A DNA stretch of 64,000 bases, taken from NCBI RefSeq assembly GCF_900163795.1, contig NZ_FWFD01000015.1:186001-250000 (forward strand). Reading direction: 5' to 3'. The notes beneath the pieces are model-generated. The model did not search any database and had not been told where the DNA came from. It saw only the letters and a program-made list of their open reading frames with translations. A program made the position numbers and the translations under genes. Shown here in pieces: positions 56,327 to 64,000 of this stretch (its first letter is position 1; each line of letters begins with the position of its first letter). The stretch comes from Vagococcus fluvialis bH819. Its GTDB lineage: Bacteria > Bacillota > Bacilli > Lactobacillales > Vagococcaceae.

Positions 56327-57088
56327 TTATAAGGATTTTTCCCACCATTCTATAAGAATTTCGTTATACTCTTTAGTTATTTCTTCTTTAGTTTTTTTAT
56401 TAGGCGAAATAACTAGACTTTTGTCACCAAAAGGAGTTTCTATATATACAGAAATTTTTCTTTTTGAAATACTAGCAAAATTTTCGAGCTCTTTAATATT
56501 TCCTTCAACTAAGTTCATACAATCGTTTTTTATTTTAGTTTGGAAGGTCACTGATACATTGTTATAAATATCTTCAGTAAAATTTTTAAGGTTGTATGAA
56601 TCAGTTAAAGTGACAATAACATCAAATTCTTTTGGAGCATTAGAATCATCTAAATCTTTTGATTGAAAAATATCAATTCCCATTAAGTAATTGTAATTTT
56701 TTTGAACTTTTTTTACAGAAATTTCGATAACTTTACGTGAATCGCCGAAAATATTTAAGTAGTCATGGGTAAATTGTAAAATTCTATCTTCATTATGACC
56801 GTAATCTTCGAGTTTAGATTGGAATTTTTTAAGATCCTCTATAGCCTCCTCACGATAATCAGGGATATAAGAATCATATTTCAAAATATATGGTGCATAA
56901 TCAAAAAATTCATTAGGTGTTATATCAAAATAATTACATAAGCTATCTATTGTTTCTAATTGAATCATTTTACTTTCATTTTGGGAAATTGAAGTCAAAG
57001 TTGATCTCGATATATTTGTAGCTTCAAACACATCTGAAATCTTTATACCTCTTTCCGCCATTAAGATTCCTAATCTATTAATAATCAT
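56327..57088 (-). CDS. Phage repressor-like XRE regulator
   Basis: A 253-residue protein with an N-terminal helix-turn-helix (about residues 5-65: DVFEATNISRSTLTSISQNE) and a C-terminal domain of unknown type without a recognisable peptidase (LexA-like) site. Its position divergent from a Cro-like gene across an operator region marks it as the likely lysogeny repressor. AAGGAGG precedes the ATG. Confidence 0.82.
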   Translation of the reverse strand: MIINRLGILMAERGIKISDVFEATNISRSTLTSISQNESKMIQLETIDSLCNYFDITPNEFFDYAPYILKYDSYIPDYREEAIEDLKKFQSKLEDYGHNEDRILQFTHDYLNIFGDSRKVIEISVKKVQKNYNYLMGIDIFQSKDLDDSNAPKEFDVIVTLTDSYNLKNFTEDIYNNVSVTFQTKIKNDCMNLVEGNIKELENFASISKRKISVYIETPFGDKSLVISPNKKTKEEITKEYNEILIEWWEKSL

Positions 57089-57167
57089 AATAAACCTCCT
57101 TAATATCTAATTGAATTGTATCATAATCACTCTAAATATAGCAAAAACAAAATTATAGTAGTTTATA

Positions 57168-57196
57168 TTGACAAAAAGAATAAAAATACATATACT
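57168..57196 (+). promoter_or_regulatory. Early rightward prophage promoter
   Basis: TTGACA (57168-57173), 17-base spacer, TATACT (57191-57196). Confidence 0.8.
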
Positions 57197-57201
57197 ATCA
57201 T

Positions 57202-57219
57202 TGTAGTGAAAACACTACA
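57202..57219. promoter_or_regulatory. Immunity-region operator candidate
   Basis: Perfect inverted repeat TGTAGTG-AAAA-CACTACA directly after the early promoter -10, in the divergent region between the repressor-like and Cro-like genes. Confidence 0.6.
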
Positions 57220-57262
57220 GTGGTATTGTTTTTAACTTTATGATATTGGAGGTGGTTAAAAA

Positions 57263-57472
57263 ATGTTTGAACTTGATTTAGAAATGATTGCAAAATTAAG
57301 AGAAAGGAGAGCTAGAAAAAATATTACTTTAGGTAAAGCTGCTGAAGAAATTGGTATTAGCAGAATGACACTAGGGAAAATTGAAAACGAAAAGCTTCTT
57401 TCTGTACGCAAGACGGTCTATAAGAAGTTAGTAGATTGGTTGGTCAATGAAAAAGTTTATGGAAGAAGGTGA
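57263..57472 (+). CDS. Cro-like small helix-turn-helix protein
   Basis: A 69-residue XRE-type DNA-binding protein (LGKAAEEIGISRMTLGKIEN). First rightward gene from the immunity region, so probably a Cro-like switch protein. GGAGGTGG precedes the ATG. Confidence 0.8.
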   Translation: MFELDLEMIAKLRERRARKNITLGKAAEEIGISRMTLGKIENEKLLSVRKTVYKKLVDWLVNEKVYGRR

Positions 57473-57476
57473 TTAA

Positions 57477-57782
57477 ATGGAACAAGTACAAATCGCTATA
57501 TCTCACGAGCTATCTAGCGACCAGTTACAAGGTATCTATCAATCAGTCTATGAAGTAACGACCCAGGCTATAAAAGACGCTCGTAGAGATAGCAAGATAG
57601 ACAATGATCTCATGTATTCCAAAGCAGAGCTAAGAAGATTCTTAAATGATTGTTCAGATGGCTATGTTGAGGAATTACTTGCCAAAGGTTTACCTAAAGG
57701 GCGCTCATTGTCAGAAAGAAAAACAGTATTTAGCAAAAGAGCCATTGAAGCATGGTTACTTGAAAATGAAGAAGAAAATTAA
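57477..57782 (+). CDS. Small prophage DNA-binding/excisionase-like protein
   Basis: A 101-residue protein. The C-terminal half (KAELRRFL ... VFSKRAIEAWLLENEE) resembles the helix-turn-helix-like domain of small phage DNA-binding proteins and excisionases. It overlaps nothing, starts four bases after the Cro-like gene and has AAGGTG upstream. Precise role not established. Confidence 0.65.
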   Translation: MEQVQIAISHELSSDQLQGIYQSVYEVTTQAIKDARRDSKIDNDLMYSKAELRRFLNDCSDGYVEELLAKGLPKGRSLSERKTVFSKRAIEAWLLENEEEN

Positions 57783-57918
57783 AGAATCACCACGCCAATA
57801 CAGACATATTGCACAGACACAAAGGACAAAAGTAGTGACAAATAGTATTTTAACAGTGTTTCTATGTATTAATGATGAAGTCGATAGTTTAGTAGGTTAA
57901 TTTTTGGGAGGTGAGAAC
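57783..57918. other. Prophage gap with repeated CACCACGCC and CAGAC motifs
   Basis: CACCACGCCAATA (57788-57800) repeats the sequence at 56304-56316 beside int. ACAGACAT and CACAGAC (57800-57818) are inverse forms of the GTCTGT repeats at the element ends. No convincing gene here; possible recombination protein sites. Confidence 0.4.
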
Positions 57919-58107
57919 GTGCAGAGAGTTAGAAGATTTTGGCTATTACTTGGTATGTATTTACTAGGAGCTTTTACTTATTCAATCAGTTTAGAGCTGC
58001 TATTAATTATAGTAGTGCCGTTAAGTTGTATTTTATTAATGTGCCATGATGAGGCTTCTTATAACAGAAAGGAGAATAGCAATGCAAAAGGAATACGCAG
58101 AATTTAA
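57919..58107 (+). CDS. Small prophage membrane protein
   Basis: A 62-residue protein starting with GTG, preceded by GGGAGGTGAG. Hydrophobic from about residue 7 to 42, likely one or two membrane segments, with a charged C-terminus. Overlaps the next gene by 26 bases. Function unknown. Confidence 0.6.
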   Translation: MQRVRRFWLLLGMYLLGAFTYSISLELLLIIVVPLSCILLMCHDEASYNRKENSNAKGIRRI

Positions 58108-58306
58108 GCGATTAAAGAGGTCTATCATCAACAAGCTGGTATCAATTCAAGAGGGGGATAGATTGGACAGCTTCAGTGATAATATGCTTGATAATATTCG
58201 TAATAGTCAAATGTTCCAGGAAGCTATGGAAGAAATGCGAGAAGCGGAAAAGCTTGTTAATGAGTTGAATGAATACGAAGCTAATGAAGGTAAATTTGAA
58301 TTTTAG
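58082..58306 (+). CDS. Small prophage early protein, charged coil
   Basis: A 74-residue charged, helical protein (KEYAEFKRLKRS ... MREAEKLVNELNEYEANEG). AAAGGAG lies just upstream of ATG 58082. Not recognised; typical of small early phage genes. Confidence 0.65.
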   Translation: MQKEYAEFKRLKRSIINKLVSIQEGDRLDSFSDNMLDNIRNSQMFQEAMEEMREAEKLVNELNEYEANEGKFEF

Positions 58307-58317
58307 GAGGAATAAGG

Positions 58318-58545
58318 ATGAATGAAGAAACAAGTGTAAAAGAGCTGTTAAATGATTTGTGTGACGTTTTAGGTGAAATTGCTTTACTTGAAGAAGGTAA
58401 AACTTATGAAGCTAAGGTTACGGATTGTTTTGGAACTAGGATTGTTAATGAATCGGCGATAGAAAGAGCTAGATCATTATCTAATATTGCTTTAGAAAGT
58501 TATGTGATGCAGATACAAGAGATTTTAGGTTATGAAGATAAATAA
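58318..58545 (+). CDS. Small prophage early protein
   Basis: A 75-residue acidic, mostly helical protein, not recognised. AGGAGGAATAAGG precedes the ATG. Lies 11 bases after the preceding gene in the early cluster. Confidence 0.65.
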   Translation: MNEETSVKELLNDLCDVLGEIALLEEGKTYEAKVTDCFGTRIVNESAIERARSLSNIALESYVMQIQEILGYEDK

Positions 58546-58581
58546 AAATACGCTGCTAAGAGTTGGAGCTCTTAACAACGT

Positions 58582-58614
58582 GGGATAAATAGATTTTGCA
58601 AGCCTATTTATCCC
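58582..58614. other. Paired hairpins in prophage early region
   Basis: GGGATAAATAG (58582-58592) pairs perfectly with CTATTTATCCC (58604-58614); TAAGAG/CTCTTA lies just upstream (58557-58574). No T run follows, so terminator function is unlikely. Confidence 0.55.
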
Positions 58615-58651
58615 TAGTATATCAAAAATTATGGTGAAATGGGGAAGGAAA

Positions 58652-58861
58652 ATGAATAATAAGAAAATTGATCCAATAGAGGTAGTGGTGAACTCTATTG
58701 ACTTATGGGGAGCAACTAAAGCCCTAAAAGAATTTGTAAGTCAAAATTTTAGCGAAGGAAATCCTTCATTAACAGAATTAGCTGCATTACAAGGGTTAGT
58801 TGCTTGTATTGAAGTGATGGCACAGAAAAATTCTGATGAAGTTACTAGCGTCTTAGGGTAG
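58652..58861 (+). CDS. Small prophage early protein
   Basis: A 69-residue soluble protein, not recognised. ATG 58652 follows GGGGAAGGA; an upstream in-frame start at 58631 precedes the site. Eight bases before the primase-like gene. Confidence 0.6.
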   Translation: MNNKKIDPIEVVVNSIDLWGATKALKEFVSQNFSEGNPSLTELAALQGLVACIEVMAQKNSDEVTSVLG

Positions 58862-58869
58862 GTGATTGA

Positions 58870-59757
58870 ATGATTTACATAGGGAAAGTAAAACCTTCAC
58901 TTATGAATGAACCAATTAATAAAAGTGTGATTGAGTTCTTTAAGAATTATCAGACTTTAGAGTTAGATATACCAGGTGACAAGGAAGAGCAAAAAAGAAT
59001 TAAAACATCTATCTTACAAGGGTTTATCAGTGGAGAAATGAAAGCATTAGTAAGAAATAATGACAATTTAATTTCTAGGGATTGTCTGATACTTGATTTA
59101 GATGATGTGGTTATTAATGAAGACGAATTAATAAAAATCATTCACGAAAAATTTAATAAGTTTCAGTATGTTTTATATCCAAGTATATCTCATGGTATTA
59201 AAGGAGTTCGTTATCGTTTAGTACTTCCTTTAGATGGTTCAGTGAATGAATCAGAATATAAGTTACTTGTTCATTATGCTAACAATATGATGTTAAAAGG
59301 AATTATCGGTCAGTCTGACAGTAGTAACGCTACATGGTCACAGATTATGTTACTTCCGACTATAACGCAGTACACAGGCAGCGAGAGTCTTATTATTAAT
59401 GAGAGTGAGAAACAGTTACCAACGTTTCAATTATTAGATGGTGCCACTACCTGGAATAAACAAAATAAACCACAGCCACAAGGATATATTAATCCAAGTC
59501 GATTTAAACGTGGTGGGCGTCGTTATAGGAATGCTACTACAGAATTATTTGAGAGTTTAGTATCTGGATGTATCGAAGGTAATAGAAATAATCGTATAGC
59601 TCAAATCACAGGTGGATTACTAGCGAGAGCAGTAGATATTGAACAAGCGTATAAACTAATTTTGTTAGCAAATGATAATTTTGATGATCCTTTACCTATT
59701 GATGAAGTTAATAATACGTTTGAATCAATAGCAAAAAAGGAGTTGAGAGCCGATTGA
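58870..59757 (+). CDS. Prophage primase-like replication protein
   Basis: A 295-residue protein resembling the archaeo-eukaryotic primase domains of phage and satellite replication proteins: acidic LILDLDDV, YPSISHGIKGVRYRLVLPLD with a histidine and basic residues, then a C-terminal helical (PriCT-like) region. It likely made primers for phage DNA replication. The next gene starts within its stop (TTGA overlap), as in intact phages, but that gene is truncated. Confidence 0.65.
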   Translation: MIYIGKVKPSLMNEPINKSVIEFFKNYQTLELDIPGDKEEQKRIKTSILQGFISGEMKALVRNNDNLISRDCLILDLDDVVINEDELIKIIHEKFNKFQYVLYPSISHGIKGVRYRLVLPLDGSVNESEYKLLVHYANNMMLKGIIGQSDSSNATWSQIMLLPTITQYTGSESLIINESEKQLPTFQLLDGATTWNKQNKPQPQGYINPSRFKRGGRRYRNATTELFESLVSGCIEGNRNNRIAQITGGLLARAVDIEQAYKLILLANDNFDDPLPIDEVNNTFESIAKKELRAD

Positions 59758-59879
59758 ATTTAGATGAATTAAAAGAAATGCAACAAGATAAGAAAAATAA
59801 CCATTGTAACGTCATTATTGACTTCATTAGGTCAAGCTTTACCTCAATTAGTAGCAATGGGTATGGATTTACTTCTTAA
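59754..59879 (+). pseudogene. Truncated replication gene at deletion junction
   Basis: Starts at TTG 59754 with AAGGAG upstream and overlaps the primase stop. About 14 codons (NLDELKEMQQDKKNN) look like the start of a phage replication ATPase/helicase-type gene; after about 59797 the DNA is tape-measure sequence read in another frame, and the frame stops at 59879. Confidence 0.55.
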
Positions 59880-61554
59880 TTTAGTTAATGGGATTATTCA
59901 AAATATTCCTCAAATTGTTAGCTCAGTTCAACAGATATTAATAACTTTTGTTAATTCTATTACTGAAAACCTACCACATATCATTGAGACTGGGATAAAA
60001 ATACTCTTAGGATTGGTTGATGGAATTACTCAACTATTACCAGAGTTACTTCCAGTTGCATTGAAAGCAATATTAACTTTGATTCAAGGGTTAATGAATG
60101 CAATCCCTCAATTGTTGAATGGTGCTGTTCAAATTGTTCAAGGGTTAGCTAATTTCATTGTTGAAAACTTACCAACTATTTTAGAAGCAGCGTTAAAGAT
60201 TATTCAAGCATTAGTACAAGGTTTAATTGAAAACTTACCTAACATCATTTCAGCAGGTATTCAAATAATTACAACTTTAGTGACTTCTGTCATTCAGATG
60301 TTACCGAGTATTTTATCTGCAGGTTGGGAAATTATTAAATCTCTAGCCGGTGGTATTCTTGAAGCTATTCCAGCTGTTTTACAAGGCGCTTGGGATGGGC
60401 TTAAAAAAGGATTCTCTAGCGTGTGGGATGCTATCACAGGTAAATCTAAAGAATCTAGTGATTCAATAGCTGCAGATTCCACTAGGGCAACAAAGGCTTT
60501 GGAAACTGATTATAATAGAGCTAGTACTTCTGTAGCTACCTCCACTTCTAACTTAGAAAAAACAGTTCGTCAGAACAGCCAAAGTGCTACTAATTCGGCA
60601 GTTAATGAAGCTAGTAGAGCGAATAATAGTGTTAATAATAGCTTCTTGAATATGTCAAAAGGTGTAGGATCATCAACTAATGATGTAAAAAACAACGTTT
60701 CTAATAACATGCAACAAGCTTCTGCAACAGCTGCTAATGAATCTAGCAAGATGAACCAAAACGTTACAACTAACTTATCTAGCTTGAATAAAGGCTCAAC
60801 GAATGAAATTAATAATATGAATAAAAGTATTAGTAATTCCATGCGAACAATGGAGCAGACAGCTTCTAGCTCAATATCTAAAGTATCATCTACTTTAAAT
60901 AATGGGTTTAGAAACATTTCAAATACTAGTAGTAATGCTATGAGAAGTGTTGCAAGTGCTACAACTTCATCAATGAGTACAATGGTTTCAAGTTTTACAA
61001 GCGGATCTAGTAAAATGGTCAGTTCTTCAACTAATACAGCTTCCGGTGCTAAGAGGGCTTTCAGTAGCCTTCAGTATGAACTAAGAAGTTTAGGTTATTA
61101 TGCTGGTATTGGTCTTGGGAATGGTTTATCTAGTTCATCTGGGTATATCTATTCAGTGGCTAATAGCATTGCGAATAATGTGGCTAGAACGATACAGAGA
61201 GCTTTAGACATTCACTCGCCTTCACGTATTACTACTTGGATGGGTGAAATGTTAGGTCAAGGACTTGGTAACGGTATGGTTAACATGTATAAATTCGTTG
61301 ATCGTAAGGCTTCTGGTTTTGCTGATATTATCAAAGCTCAGAGTTATGACGCTTCTGCTTTAATGGCAGGCGATGCTAGTTTTACAGCTAGAATGGTTAA
61401 TCGTGAAGAGTTGGAGCTGACAGATGATGTTAAAAATCAAGAGTTGACCGAACCAGAGTTTGAAGTTCACAACGAGCTTGTAGGTGACAAGATTTATACT
61501 TACGTCAAACGAAAAGAAGCAAGAGAAAATAATAAGAGCGATAGGTTAAAATAA
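59797..61554 (+). pseudogene. 3' fragment of tail tape-measure gene
   Basis: About 580 codons of a tail tape-measure protein: repeated amphipathic blocks (LLNLVNGIIQNIPQ type, five to seven times), a Ser/Thr/Asn-rich helical region, and the usual C-terminal ALDIHSPSR motif. The frame is closed upstream by a stop at 59770-59772, so the 5' end is missing. No start with a ribosome binding site is seen; TTG 59818 is only the first formal start. Confidence 0.8.
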
Positions 61555-61702
61555 AAAACAATATTGTTTTTATTAAGGTTATGAGTTATAATCTATATAG
61601 GTTTGAAACCACTTCTATTTTTACTGTTTTCTATCAATTAGTGTTAATCAAAAAATCAATTAAAAAAGACCAAGGAATGAATAGCTTAGTTTTATTCAGA
61701 GT

Positions 61703-61736
61703 AGCCGTGTACTTAAATGTATGCGGCTTTTTTTGT
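61703..61736 (+). terminator. Terminator after tape-measure fragment
   Basis: AGCCGTGTAC pairs with GTATGCGGCT (61703-61712, 61719-61728; G-U tolerated), then seven T. A GGAGGAGGTGATTTTG site follows, leading to a six-codon open frame (61765-61785), probably the stub of a deleted tail gene. The rest of 61555-62129 shows no credible gene. Confidence 0.75.
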
Positions 61737-61830
61737 TATGCTTATTTGGGAGGAGGTGATTTTGATGGGGGTAAGACCACGGTAATGAAGATTTTTGAAT
61801 ATATTAATATCGGCGTGGTGGATTTAATTA

Positions 61831-61859
61831 GTCTGTGCAAAGGTCTGTATATGTCTGTA
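61831..61859. repeat. Right arm-type repeats
   Basis: GTCTGTGCAAAGGTCTGTA followed by GTCTGTA (61853-61859), matching 54427-54445. An inverted CACCACGCC lies at 61811-61819. Confidence 0.5.
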
Positions 61860-62017
61860 AAACTAGTTTAATCTATGTTAATGAAATCATGTTGAAACCT
61901 TGTATTATCAAGGTTAAATCAACTTATTACTACTTATTAAAACCCTTTAAATTAAGTGGAAGGCTCTGTAGGTTAAAACATTGGAAAAGAAAAGTGAATC
62001 ACTTACTTCTCCAATGT

Positions 62018-62034
62018 TTTTTATTTTATCTAAA
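62018..62034. other. Candidate attR core
   Basis: TTTTTATTTTATCTAAA, identical to 54401-54417. It follows a hairpin ACATTGGA/TCCAATGT (61978-62017) that may be the phage terminator brought next to the core. Confidence 0.5.
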
Positions 62035-62129
62035 AAAACAAAAAAACTAAAAATAATACTAGTAAAATATCACTTGTGATTCTATAATCAAGGTGTTAGG
62101 TTTTTCAAATAAGGATGTGAGTTGATTGG

Positions 62130-63278
62130 ATGAAAATCAATCAAATTTTAGAAAGGAAAAAAATTACAAGGAAACAAGATGAGATTAGAGATCTATTTGA
62201 AAACAAAAGAGTCGTTGAAGTGATTCCATCAAAGGAAAATAAACAAGAAAATTCAAATTTTAAGAAGAGAGTTGCAGCTTATTGTAGAGTTAGTACGTAC
62301 GCTGAAACACAATCGGGAAGTTTTGAGTTACAAATACAAGCATATCGAGAAAAAATACTAAAGCATCCAGATTGGGAATTAGTGGACATTTATGCTGATC
62401 AGGGAGTTTCAGGAACTTCGATGAAGAAAAGAGATCATTTTAATCGGATGTTGGCTGATTGTAGGTTAGGTAAGATTGATTTGATTATAGTAAAAAGTAT
62501 TAGTCGTTTTTCAAGAAATACGTTAGATTTTATTTCAGTATACAGAGAATTGAAAGCGTTTCCTATTCCAATTGGGATTCTGATTGAGGATTTAAATCTA
62601 AACACATTAGATAGAACAAGCGAAACAATTTTGGTCATGTTTAGCATTATCGCTCAAGGAGAAAGTGAGCAAAAAAGCGAAGCAATTACTTGGTCAATTA
62701 TTGAGCGATTTAAAAAAGGATTACCGATAATTCCCACACACAATTTACTAGGATTTTATAAGGATAAGTTTGGGCAAATACAGATTGAAGAAACAGAAGC
62801 TGAGGTAGTTAGATTAATCTATCGAAATTTTTTGAATGGTGTTAGGGCTCAAGATATTGCTGAAATATTAATGAATAGCCATATACCAACTGCGATTGGA
62901 AATGAGAAGTGGAATGCTTCGTCAATTTATCGAATACTCCGGAATGAAAAATACTGTGGAGATGTACTGATGCAAAAAACATTTACAGTAGATTGTTTTA
63001 GTCATCAATCCAAGAAAAATAAAGGAGAGAAACCAAAATACCTTCTAAGAAATGGGATTCCTAAGATAATATCTAGGAAAGAATGGATAAAAACTCAAGA
63101 ATTACTCAAAAATCCTTGTAAAGGAAAAAAGAAAAAAATAGAAACTATAGAAAAACCTAAATTTTATGTTCTCAAAATTAAATCTGGTATGTTTAAAAAT
63201 TTTATTGTTTTAGATACCGAATGGTCACAATCTGAGTTAGAGAAAATTATACTTGAGGGAGACAATACTAATGACTAA
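62130..63278 (+). CDS. Serine recombinase, short form
   Basis: A 382-residue serine recombinase: catalytic domain with nucleophile Ser in YCRVSTYAETQSG and SRFSRN (about 45-200), then recombinase domain with SIYRILRNEKYCGDVLMQK. It stops soon after this; the zinc-ribbon cysteines and long coiled coil of large integrases are not visible, so it is shorter than the usual 450-550 residues. GGATGTGAG lies upstream. It probably belongs to an element other than the prophage. Confidence 0.85.
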   Translation: MKINQILERKKITRKQDEIRDLFENKRVVEVIPSKENKQENSNFKKRVAAYCRVSTYAETQSGSFELQIQAYREKILKHPDWELVDIYADQGVSGTSMKKRDHFNRMLADCRLGKIDLIIVKSISRFSRNTLDFISVYRELKAFPIPIGILIEDLNLNTLDRTSETILVMFSIIAQGESEQKSEAITWSIIERFKKGLPIIPTHNLLGFYKDKFGQIQIEETEAEVVRLIYRNFLNGVRAQDIAEILMNSHIPTAIGNEKWNASSIYRILRNEKYCGDVLMQKTFTVDCFSHQSKKNKGEKPKYLLRNGIPKIISRKEWIKTQELLKNPCKGKKKKIETIEKPKFYVLKIKSGMFKNFIVLDTEWSQSELEKIILEGDNTND

Positions 63279-63708
63279 TTTAACATTTGATGATTATAAT
63301 TTTGAAGTAATTAATATTGAAAATTCTAGGGAAAATTTGTTAACTATAAATAAAAATATGATGACGTTTGATCGTTCAATTGCGGAATGTTTAAAGTATG
63401 CGAGTCATATAAGACCGCTTCTCGATAGGGAAAACAAGATTTTTGCAATACAAGTTTGTCGTTCTGTTGCTAGTAAATCAGTTGCGTTTTCTAAACCAGA
63501 AACCAAACAAAAAGGCTCAGTGAAAATACAAGCGGTTGCTATTCGAAATGCTGTGCGTATGTTGATGAAAGACTTGTGGAAAGAAGATATGAGGTATCAG
63601 TTAGAAGGAACATTTATAGAAGATCATAAAGCGTTTGTTTTTGATTTAACCAAATATAAAGAATTGCCACCATTTAAGGTTGAACGGAAGGTATTAGATA
63701 GCGAATAA
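63271..63708 (+). CDS. Partner gene of the serine recombinase, unknown function
   Basis: A 145-residue protein, not recognised, basic in the middle (KQKGSVKIQAVAIRNAVRML). ATG 63271 overlaps the recombinase by eight bases and GAGGGAG lies ten bases upstream, so the two are co-translated. It could be an accessory or directionality factor; no family evidence. Confidence 0.7.
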   Translation: MTNLTFDDYNFEVINIENSRENLLTINKNMMTFDRSIAECLKYASHIRPLLDRENKIFAIQVCRSVASKSVAFSKPETKQKGSVKIQAVAIRNAVRMLMKDLWKEDMRYQLEGTFIEDHKAFVFDLTKYKELPPFKVERKVLDSE

Positions 63709-63716
63709 ATTTAAAA

Positions 63717-63755
63717 TAAAGCACAATCTAACATAAAAGAATGTGCTTTATTTGC
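63717..63755 (+). terminator. Terminator after recombinase operon
   Basis: TAAAGCACA pairs with TGTGCTTTA (63717-63725, 63742-63750). Weak T run. The remaining 63756-64000 is AT-rich with no gene; TTGACT at about 63932 may start a promoter for a gene beyond the window. Confidence 0.7.
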
Positions 63756-64000
63756 CTTTGAGGATAAAGGAATGATTGGTCAATTATAATTTTAAAATTG
63801 ATATTTAAATGGTATGTGCAATATATATTTTAGATATTATCTTCACAAAATTCGAAATAATAGTAAATTTGAAGTTATCTTCAAATAATGCCAGAATTTT
63901 TAAATGTTAAAGATATCCAATCAGAATCTTGACTAGTTGATGTAATATACTTGACTATGAAAAAATATGGTAGTTTTACGAGTATTCTTATTGCTAAGAC

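Larger units (their letters stand above)
54401..62034. mobile_element. Prophage remnant, 7.6 kb, internally deleted
   Basis: Bounded by 17-bp direct repeats. It holds Fic, integrase and repressor leftward; a Cro-like gene, small early genes and a primase-like gene rightward; then a 3' fragment of a tail tape-measure gene and a short tail-end remnant. Replication to tail genes, packaging, capsid and lysis genes are missing, so it cannot make virions alone. The integrase is intact, so excision may still be possible. Confidence 0.75.

Noticed and set aside
57646-57900. 84-codon frame overlapping the excisionase-like gene
   Set aside because: Out-of-frame shadow of the 57477 gene without its own ribosome binding site; runs through the motif-rich gap.
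61581-62050. Two open frames after the tape-measure fragment
   Set aside because: The first crosses a terminator at 61703-61736; neither has a ribosome binding site or recognisable content.

Overview
The window looks like chromosome from a low-GC Gram-positive coccus of the Lactobacillales, most likely an Enterococcaceae member such as Vagococcus. This is inferred from gene content and AT-rich codon use; no 16S or housekeeping tree could be run. Supporting content: an enterococcal-type dNTPase, RNA polymerase delta subunit, the fba / second murA / rho / L31 type B block, sufCDSUB, an LPXTG surface protein, a methionine T-box and cre-like sites.

Layout. 1-5.9 kb: guaC; a leftward operon (lipoyl-type transferase, dNTPase, HAD phosphatase); then DUF1934, rpoE and DUF1622. 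6-15.3 kb: aldehyde dehydrogenase, fba, murA2-rho, rpmE type B, nadE, an LTA-synthase-like enzyme and a TtcA-like protein. 15.3-26.3 kb: two P-type ATPases (the first behind an attenuator-like leader), a membrane-anchored XRE regulator, YitT, an ABC-F ATPase with a ~300-nt attenuator leader, and TraX. 26.4-33 kb: ppdK, a CcpN-like regulator and the PPDK regulatory kinase under one promoter with a perfect palindrome, then glpD. 33-39 kb: alpha/beta hydrolase, NrtR-like Nudix regulator, a second ABC-F ATPase with its own leader, and a persulfide operon (rhodanese, CoA-disulfide reductase, CstR). 39-49 kb: P-loop kinase, deoC, T-box/metN/metI-metQ fusion, peptide transporter with two prolyl peptidases, and a sortase-anchored protein with three repeats. 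49.1-54.4 kb: sufCDSUB.

From about 54.4 to 62.0 kb lies a 7.6-kb prophage remnant, apparently inserted in the T-tract of the sufB terminator (17-bp direct repeats at both ends). It keeps Fic, integrase, an immunity region, small early genes and a primase-like gene. It then jumps straight into the 3' part of a tail tape-measure gene, so most of the phage has been deleted. Just beyond are a serine recombinase and an overlapping partner gene, possibly another mobile element running off the window.

The most distinctive signals are regulatory RNAs and repeats: two differently built leaders on the two ABC-F genes, a probable attenuator before a Ca-type ATPase, a terminator inside the murA2 leader, and a family of about 100-165 bp intergenic repeats in both orientations. 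No rRNA, tRNA or CRISPR array was recognised. Start codons were often moved from the longest open frame to the start with the better ribosome binding site; several genes use TTG or GTG.
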